A stretch of DNA of 13,979 nucleotides, taken from NCBI GenBank assembly GCA_030665535.1, contig DAOUZU010000012.1:1-13979 (forward strand), read 5' to 3'. This stretch comes from Dehalococcoidia bacterium (GTDB taxonomy: Bacteria; Chloroflexota; Dehalococcoidia; Dehalococcoidales; JAUXAE01). The notes under the pieces were generated by a model. That model ran no database searches. It saw only the letters and a list, made by a program, of their open reading frames with translations, and was not told the DNA's origin. The position numbers and the translations under genes are program-made. Shown here in pieces: positions 12,122 to 13,979 of the stretch. The first letter of the stretch is position 1. The number at the start of each line of letters is the position of its first letter.

Positions 12122-13258
12122 ATGGATAAAATCCGCTACTTAAGCGAACTGACTGATGTCGCCAGGCTGTATCCATTTGATATGGGAAACCTGGAGGCGG
12201 TAACGACCCGGTTTCCCTTTATGGCCAACACCTACTGCCTGGATCTTATCGACTGGTCGGACCCCGAAGACCCCATCCGACGGCTCGTTATCCCCAGTAT
12301 GGAAGAAATCGATAACGGCTGGGGAGACATGGACGCCAGCTGTGAAAGCCACTACCAGGTAGTCCCCGGCCTCCAGCACAAGTATCATGATACCGCCGTT
12401 ATGCTGGTTACCGATTCGTGCTTCGGATACTGCCGCTACTGTTTCCGGAAAAGGCTGTTTACCAAGTACCGGGAGAACGAGATTCTAAAGGATATCTCGT
12501 CGGCAATGAACTACATTAAGGATCACAGCGAGATAAACAACGTTCTGGTCAGCGGCGGAGACCCGCTTATGCTGAGGACGACTTCGCTGAGAAAGGTATT
12601 CTCCGCCCTCAGGCAGATAGAGCACGTTGATATAATCAGGGTCGGCACAAATGCCGCCGCCTTTAATCCCTTCCGCATCATTGACGACCTTGAATTGCCG
12701 GCGATGATAGGTGAGTTCAGCACCTCCGAAAAGCGTATCTATTTTATGCTCCATTTCAGCCACATCAACGAAGTAACGCCGGCTGCCGTGAAAGCGGTCA
12801 ATATTCTCCTTGAGAGCGGCGCCATTCTGTGCAACCAGACGCCGCTTCTACGGGGAGTGAATGACGATCCCCGGTTGCTGGCGGAGCTATTTAAGAAGCT
12901 TGCCAGCATCGGTGTCGCCCCCTACTATGTCTTCCAGGTGAGGCCGACAGTGGGTAACAGATCCTACGCCCTGCCGCTGGTGGAAGCCTACCAGATCTTT
13001 GAGGAATCGCAGAAATACGTCGCCGGCACAGCTAAGAGGGCCCGTTTTGTGATGTCTCACAGTAGTGGCAAGATAGAGGTAATCGGCCTGGACGACTCGC
13101 ACATCTACCTGAGATATCACCGCTCACCAGACCCGGAGGAAAACGGGACGTTGATAGTCGCCCGCCGCAATGACGACGGCCACTGGCTGGAGGATTTTCA
13201 GATTGTCAGCACCGGTAGTTTGGCTCAGACCTCCGGCAGCTACCTGCCTTACGATTGA
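12122..13258 (+). CDS. lysine 2,3-aminomutase-family radical SAM/PLP protein, substrate unclear
   Basis: KamA-family enzymes use a [4Fe-4S]-SAM radical and PLP to move an amino group from the alpha to the beta carbon. In this 378-residue protein the cluster cysteines are Cys100, Cys104 and Cys107 ('CFGYCRYC'). The SAM-binding 'SGGDP' is at 144-148, 'NQTPLLRGVND' at 238-248, and the PLP lysine is probably Lys317 in 'SSGKIE'. Arg109 matches the arginine that binds the substrate carboxylate in KamA. The two aspartates that hold the lysine side-chain amine in KamA align with Arg274 and Val310, so L-lysine is unlikely as substrate. The C-terminal zinc cysteines of clostridial KamA are absent. A GGAG site lies 11 nt before the ATG at 12122. 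It is divergent from the five-gene operon, with a hairpin-bearing leader. No ablB-type acetyltransferase is adjacent. Confidence 0.88.
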   Translation: MDKIRYLSELTDVARLYPFDMGNLEAVTTRFPFMANTYCLDLIDWSDPEDPIRRLVIPSMEEIDNGWGDMDASCESHYQVVPGLQHKYHDTAVMLVTDSCFGYCRYCFRKRLFTKYRENEILKDISSAMNYIKDHSEINNVLVSGGDPLMLRTTSLRKVFSALRQIEHVDIIRVGTNAAAFNPFRIIDDLELPAMIGEFSTSEKRIYFMLHFSHINEVTPAAVKAVNILLESGAILCNQTPLLRGVNDDPRLLAELFKKLASIGVAPYYVFQVRPTVGNRSYALPLVEAYQIFEESQKYVAGTAKRARFVMSHSSGKIEVIGLDDSHIYLRYHRSPDPEENGTLIVARRNDDGHWLEDFQIVSTGSLAQTSGSYLPYD

Positions 13259-13297
13259 GCCTGAGAGCACAGCCCCACCCCAGCGTTATCCGCCCGG

Positions 13298-13615
13298 CTA
13301 GCGCCGTTTCTTTTTAGCGGTGGCGTGGCCGATGGCGACAGCCCTAGCGGCCCATTCGGTGAGCTTCTCCCCGTCCTCAAGCACCTCAACCGGCACCTCG
13401 TAATAGGGCATCGGCTTAAACCGTTGGCTGCCGGCGGCCTCATAGGCGGGCCGGGTTTCATCATCAACCTTGAAATAGAGGCTGGAGCCGGAAATAAGGG
13501 CGAACATATCGCCCTCGTGGAAGACACCGAAACCACCGAACATGGTCCGGCTGCTAACATCCCCCAGCGGGGCTAGCAGTCCCGTCACATGCTCCATAAA
13601 ACCCTTGTCTGCCAT
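13298..13615 (-). CDS. TfoX N-terminal-domain protein
   Basis: This is a 105-residue protein consisting of a TfoX_N domain alone. 'RTMFGGFGVFHEGDMFALI' (about residues 24-42) and 'LYFKVDDETRPAYEAAGSQ' (46-64) are typical of the family. TfoX/Sxy controls competence in gamma-proteobacteria, but most short single-domain homologues elsewhere have no proven role. The tail ends in a very basic 'TAKKKRR'. The frame is open to 13717, but the ATG at 13615 has a strong GGAGG site and begins the domain correctly, so it is the better start. It converges on the aminomutase-like gene with 39 bp between the stops. A role in DNA uptake should not be assumed. Confidence 0.88.
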   Translation of the reverse strand: MADKGFMEHVTGLLAPLGDVSSRTMFGGFGVFHEGDMFALISGSSLYFKVDDETRPAYEAAGSQRFKPMPYYEVPVEVLEDGEKLTEWAARAVAIGHATAKKKRR

Positions 13616-13786
13616 TTTATTCCTCCACCTTGCCAGATGCAGCATTCTATCACGAAGTGCCCCTGTTCCGTGACTACAGGGCCTTGTAAGCCGTTTTTCT
13701 TTCCCAGGCAGAATCACAGAGACAGAGTAAGCATATTAAAGCCGTTTGGCGCAGGCTATGTGGCTATAGAAAAGGAGTTTGTGGAT

Positions 13787-13813
13787 AAGAAGCCGCACAC
13801 CGTGGTTCGGCTT
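13787..13813 (-). terminator. possible terminator after tRNA-Val
   Basis: On the minus strand AAGCCG (13808-13813) can pair with CGGCTT (13790-13795) around a 12-nt loop, followed by CTTATCC. The stem is short and the T tail weak, so this is tentative. It lies about 30 bp past the tRNA-Val 3' end. Confidence 0.3.
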
Positions 13814-13843
13814 TCTGATGGTGGTTCTGCCTATTGTGCAGTA

Positions 13844-13920
13844 TGGTGGGCGGTACTGGATTTGAACCGGTGACCTCTGCGATGTCAACGCAGCGCTCTA
13901 ACCAACTGAGCTAACCGCCC
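13844..13920 (-). tRNA. tRNA-Val (anticodon GAC)
   Basis: Complete cloverleaf on the minus strand: acceptor GGGCGGT/ACCGCCC with discriminator A and encoded CCA, D stem GCTC/GAGC, anticodon arm CTGCG-TTGACAT-CGCAG giving anticodon GAC, and T loop TTCAAAT. It stands apart from the other tRNAs. Confidence 0.96.
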
Positions 13921-13979
13921 GCAAGTTATCTATTATCTAGGGCAGGCGCCAACTGGCCCACTTACCCTGGTCTGACTCA

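Noticed and set aside
12122..13258. Annotation as lysine 2,3-aminomutase (ablA/kamA) for N-acetyl-beta-lysine synthesis
   Set aside because: The lysine side-chain aspartates are not conserved and no ablB acetyltransferase is adjacent.
13616..13717. 34-residue N-terminal extension of the TfoX-domain protein
   Set aside because: The ATG at 13615 has a strong Shine-Dalgarno site and begins the domain; the extension does not resemble the family.

Overview
The window looks like the chromosome of a moderately GC-rich bacterium. The gene set and style (translation genes with strong Shine-Dalgarno sites, an L10 leader, a DUF502 protein, MshA-like glycosyltransferase and LmbE-type deacetylase) would fit Chloroflexota such as Dehalococcoidia. 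That placement is an impression, not a demonstrated result. No prophage, insertion sequence, CRISPR array or rRNA was seen.

Layout. (1) 1-934: a DUF502 membrane protein and a convergent small two-helix membrane protein whose stop codons share one CTAG. (2) 1005-5751, minus strand: a translation/transcription operon read as tRNA-Thr(GGT), tuf, rpmG, secE, nusG, rplK, rplA, rplJ, rplL. It starts from a strong promoter just ahead of the tRNA and ends at a strong terminator after rplL. A second promoter overlaps the rplA stop and feeds an L10-type autoregulatory leader ahead of rplJ-rplL. (3) 5709-7043: an AT-richer islet with one unrecognised gene, a possible gene remnant, a terminator and a 16-nt copy of the tRNA-Thr anticodon arm. 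(4) 7044-7302: tRNA-Tyr(GTA) and tRNA-Thr(TGT) with their own promoter. Together with part 2 this recalls the Thr-Tyr-Gly-Thr-tufB cluster of E. coli, here without tRNA-Gly and split by the islet. (5) 7307-11855, minus strand: a tight five-gene operon of SAM methyltransferase, M28 peptidase, CelD/BcsL-type acyltransferase, MshA-like GT4 glycosyltransferase and PIG-L/LmbE deacetylase. The glycosyltransferase-deacetylase pair mirrors the first steps of mycothiol and bacillithiol synthesis, but no cysteine ligase is present, so the product is unknown. (6) 11856-13258: a divergent lysine-2,3-aminomutase-family radical SAM gene behind a leader with a terminator-like hairpin. Its lysine-recognising aspartates appear replaced, so it is probably not a lysine aminomutase. 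(7) 13298-13920: a TfoX N-terminal-domain protein and tRNA-Val(GAC).

The translation operon is ordinary core genome. The parts worth a second look are the split tRNA-tuf cluster, the five-gene glycoconjugate-like operon and the atypical aminomutase homologue with its leader.
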